From Adiantum capillus-veneris (taxonomy: Eukaryota; Streptophyta; Polypodiopsida; Polypodiales; Pteridaceae): a stretch of 62,000 nucleotides of DNA. The notes under the pieces are model-generated. The model ran no database searches, was not told the origin of the DNA, and saw nothing but the letters and a program-made list of their open reading frames with translations. The stretch lies in assembly GCA_014529385.2 (NCBI GenBank), contig CM043960.1:118924543-118986542 (forward strand). The letters run 5' to 3'. This document shows, one piece after another, positions 59,256 to 62,000 of the stretch (the first letter of the stretch is position 1; each line of letters starts with the position of its first letter). The translations under genes were made by a program, and so were the position numbers.

Positions 59256-59963
59256 TTAAGAGATCTCTCTCTCATCCTCGCATAACTCAGCATAACTTCC
59301 TATATCTATATAGAGCTCTCCGTTTAAACACATATCCTCTGTTTCATTTTGTAGCTCCTCTGCATGCACCCCATATAGAGTAGTAGCATCTTGATGCTCG
59401 TCTGGCACCACCGCAGCGGCTTCTGATTGAGCATCTTCTCTGATCTCCTCCATTGATGCCGTTGTGATTGGCACATGGTAGCCTTCATACGTCCTTGCAC
59501 TACGAGGGGCTACCTCTATGACGTACCACCAGTTTGATGTAGACTTTGTAGGATGAAATATTACCTGCCAGAGCCACATAGCTTACATGAGAGCTTTCAA
59601 ACACATAACTTGTAAAAGGGGGATGTTAACTATTTACATACTTACTTGTTCACAATGCTTGGGTAGTACGAAAGTGTCTCTTAGGTCAGTCCATTTCTTA
59701 GTAGAATCCACCTCAAGAAAACCAGACTCTCCTCTACGCACAGGAGCGTTGGGACCCTCCATGATTATCTTGAACCATTGCACGTCGAACAAGTCGACAA
59801 AAAATCCTCTGTAAGCGATCCTCAAAATCTCTTGTAGTGTGCCGAAGTAAGTGAGTTCCGCCACCACAGGATCTGCATCAGAGGAACGTCGTCGACTAGC
59901 CTGTTCAAATTTTGCCATGATTCCACAATCTTGAGTAAAACGCTTTTTGTCGATCCGTTCCAC
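59256..59963 (-). pseudogene. CACTA transposase C-terminal DUF4216-like region, two exons
   Basis: The first exon (59963-59646) contains FTQDCGIMAKFEQASRR, YFGTLQEILRIAYRGFFVDL, then FLEVDSTKKWTDLRDTFVLP and HCEQ. An 81-bp intron with GTAAGT donor and GCAG acceptor (59565-59645) leads to VIFHPTKSTSNWWYVIEVAP. This YFG...I..I.Y..F...LF...WF layout with W-Y-V-I-E at the end is that of DUF4216, found C-terminal in plant CACTA transposases. Confidence 0.75.
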
Positions 59964-60059
59964 CCTAAAATGTCGATCGTTACACCATGCTGCTGTGTAT
60001 GACTTATACTACAACGAACAAAGATTATGAGTAGGCGTTCAAACGTTTAGAAATAAAGT

Positions 60060-61226
60060 CACTAGCTAGTTTGTAGATTGTGTTACGGATGTCGAGAGAC
60101 AAACATCCCTCAATGGCAACCGGTAAAATAAACTGTAAAGTATGTGCAGCAATGATATTAAAGTCCACATTTTATGCAATGATATTAAAGTCCACTATGA
60201 ACGTACCTGACACATTTTATGCCAATCGTGTGACTTCAAACCGGTAAGGTTTCCTTCTTTAGTACGTTCGGAGCGAGTGCATTATGCCAGTGGGGGTCCA
60301 CAAAGATCGAATGGTCTCTTTTACTTTGCGTTCTTGGGCTCCTATGAAAATCCATGTTGCTTTAGGGAGTTTTATCGATCCATCAGACACTGTTTGCGGC
60401 CAATATTGCTCCATACGATCCACATTTCTAAGGTCAACTCTGGCTCCCAAAGTATCTTTCTTGCCGGTCAGATGGTCCCATAGTAGATTAACCACATTCT
60501 TCAATATGTGCATTGGATCGAGCAAGTGATTGATCATGAGTCGGGGCCAGTATGGTGTCGGCTCATATCCACCACCTCTATGCCAATCCACAATTGTTGT
60601 AGCTCTTCCAATAGTGGACGAAGATACACATCCATATTATCCACTTTATATCGCCCTGGCACAATCAAGCTTAGCCATAGGTGCCCCTTCTTCGTAGTCA
60701 ACCACGGGGGAATGTTGTAGTTGACGATGACAACGGGCCATACACTGTAAGATGTTGATCTTTGACCAAATGGATTTACGCCATCCATAGCCAGGCCTAA
60801 GTGCAAATTTCGAGCTTCCCTGGCAAAATCTGACCATGTTTCATCTATATGTTTCCAGGCTGCGCAATCTGCAGGAATTCGTAGCACACCATCGGAAGAT
60901 TTATTCTCCTCATGCCATGATGCTAGGGTGGCCATGGACTTACATTCGAAGAAATGCTTGATGCGAGGAAGCAGAGGAAAATGTCGCAAAACCTTTTGTG
61001 GAATTTTTGTCCCGTGGAGATCTACTCGATATCTTTCCGAATCACATTTCGGACACTTCTCCATGTCTATGTATTCCCCTTTGAAAAGAATGCAGTCATT
61101 AGGACAAGCGTGGATAGAATTGTAATCCATCCCCAAGTTTCGCAAAATCTTTCTTGCTTCATCTCGGGAATCTGGCATCACATTGTCAGCTGGTAGTATG
61201 TGCTCTTTAAGCAATCTACACAACAT
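60060..61226 (-). pseudogene. CACTA tnp2-type transposase (Transposase_21), internally deleted
   Basis: The frame 61226-60534 has LRNLGMDYNSIHACPNDCIL, CPKC, then VLRHFPLLPRIKHFFECK and LGLAMDGVNPFGQRSTSYSV and PPWLTTKKGHLWLSL, typical of tnp2. The next frame (60591-60259) resumes at PYWPRLMINHLLDPMHILKN, far downstream in the usual protein. The central part normally between them, about 150 residues, is missing. After a frameshift near 60268 comes LTGLKSHDWHKMCQ with a GTACGT donor at about 60206, then FILPVAIEGCLS near 60105. No DUF4218 region is evident before the DUF4216 part. The transposase cannot be functional as read. Confidence 0.82.
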
Positions 61227-61306
61227 AAAAATACGATATAGTCGTGTAAAAATCTATCAGATCATTATACATTTAGAGTTTTATTAAAGTAACTAATTGT
61301 AATAGA

Positions 61307-61843
61307 TCAACTGAAAAGCGCTGTGATGCTAGTGTCACTCCATCCAAACTTTGCCTGCATGTTGAGAAGAACCAGGAGTGCTTTCAATCTAGACATACGT
61401 GCTCCATTATACAATGGCGTATCGGCTTCACTTTTCATATCATCATAGATAAGCCTTTCTGAATCCATGATCGTCTCGATCATTTCATCAATCTCGGGCT
61501 CAAACATTGCATCGTTGGGAATGTGCTCTGCATGATCATCCCCCGAGCTGTCAGAGGCTACATCTTGTGGCCTCACATATGCTGCTTGACCAAAGCGCCT
61601 GCGAACATGTCTATTGGGTTGCAAGATTGCTGCTTGTTGGCCAGCGGCAGAGTCCGACGAGTTATAATTAGCAACAACTCGATCTATAATAGATGGATCG
61701 AACTCGCCAAATTCGTGAATGTGCTGCAAAGAAACACGTCTTGTCCGTCGCACAGCATGCTTGCATTGATTACAAGGACATAAGACCCTCGTTGAGAGAT
61801 AGGTGTTTCGGTTGGACGGTCCCACATCCTCGTCACTACTCAT
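61307..61843 (-). pseudogene. CACTA transposase-associated N-terminal domain
   Basis: From ATG 61843 the 178-residue frame contains LCPCNQCKH and a basic RRTRRVSLQHIHEFGEFDP, matching the Cys-rich transposase-associated domain (PF13963 style) at the N-terminus of plant CACTA proteins. Acidic and helical stretches follow (EPEIDEMIETIMDSERLIYD). It ends just before a likely intron (61227-61306) leading to the tnp2 frame. The usual first residues (M-W-M-Y type) are absent, so an upstream exon is possible. Confidence 0.72.
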
Positions 61844-61905
61844 AATGAGGATAAAAATCTTATAGCCTGGACAACAAATTTAATATTCTATTGGCATTCT
61901 TCGTC

Positions 61906-61908
<3 letters not shown>

Positions 61909-61960
<52 letters not shown>
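61909..61960. repeat. (CT)n microsatellite upstream of the CACTA gene
   Basis: About 25 CT units lie 65 bp upstream of the ATG of the transposase-associated frame, in its presumed 5' leader. Confidence 0.94.
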
Positions 61961-61961
<1 letters not shown>

Positions 61962-62000
61962 CTCACATTCTCTAGTCATGTCCAATCCCCGCACACCTCG

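Larger units (their letters stand above)
57033..62000 (-). mobile_element. CACTA (En/Spm) DNA transposon, 3' end and most of the coding region
   Basis: The element starts with CACTACAAGAGGTTGTG, the terminal motif of plant CACTA elements, inserted in gypsy copy 2. The coding strand is minus, so this is its 3' end. Inside are dense subterminal repeats (57060-57290), a Transposase_24-like gene and a tnp2-type transposase with associated domains. The element runs past the end of the window, so its other end and the expected 3-bp duplication (here AGT) are not visible. Confidence 0.92.

Overview
This is a stretch of nuclear DNA from a land plant. The evidence is one spliced plant-type beta-expansin gene with five exons, Ty3 chromovirus and Ty1/copia elements primed by initiator-methionine tRNA, a plant-type CACTA (En/Spm) transposon, and many long (GA)n, (CT)n and (GT)n tracts. 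The abundance of degenerate LINEs and long microsatellites would fit a large seedless-plant genome, but the sequence alone does not prove this. No prokaryotic, organellar or CRISPR features are present.

Layout. 1-1117: old tandem repeats. 1123-10163: complete Ty3/gypsy chromovirus on the minus strand with an exact 5-bp target duplication. 10.64-13.83 kb: decayed LINE (family 1) ending in a (CT)n tract. 14.4-16.07 kb: a MITE, then an ORF1-only LINE-like element that shares its 3' terminus with family 1. 16.1-19.4 kb: mostly unassigned DNA with repeats and possible SINEs. 19.4-22.7 kb: the beta-expansin gene, bracketed by two inverted copies of a hairpin MITE; the upstream copy is itself split by a Tourist-like MITE. 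24.25-30.2 kb: decayed L1-like LINE split by a copia element (25325-28992, TSD AAGGT). 31.0-37.8 kb: second L1-like LINE with a solo gypsy LTR inside it. 38.8-41.9 kb: pogo/Tigger-like transposase with two A-run frameshifts. 42.5-43.3 kb: eroded, unidentified coding sequence. 43.4-46.2 kb: 5'-truncated family 1 LINE with an 880-codon open frame. 46.8-49.5 kb: copy of the 33.7-37.8 kb segment that preserves the empty site of the solo LTR and carries a 245-bp MITE of its own. 50.8-51.9 kb: start of a MULE/ZSWIM-like transposase gene cut by a second gypsy copy (51901-57032), which is cut in turn by a CACTA element (57033 to beyond the window).

The only gene that looks like a working host gene is the expansin, a secreted wall-loosening protein. 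Almost everything else is a nested transposon archive whose order can be read from target duplications and paralogous empty sites. The most interesting pattern is a LINE family whose 3' ends carry a conserved short hairpin and always abut (CT)n microsatellites, together with an ORF1-only relative that carries the same 3' end.
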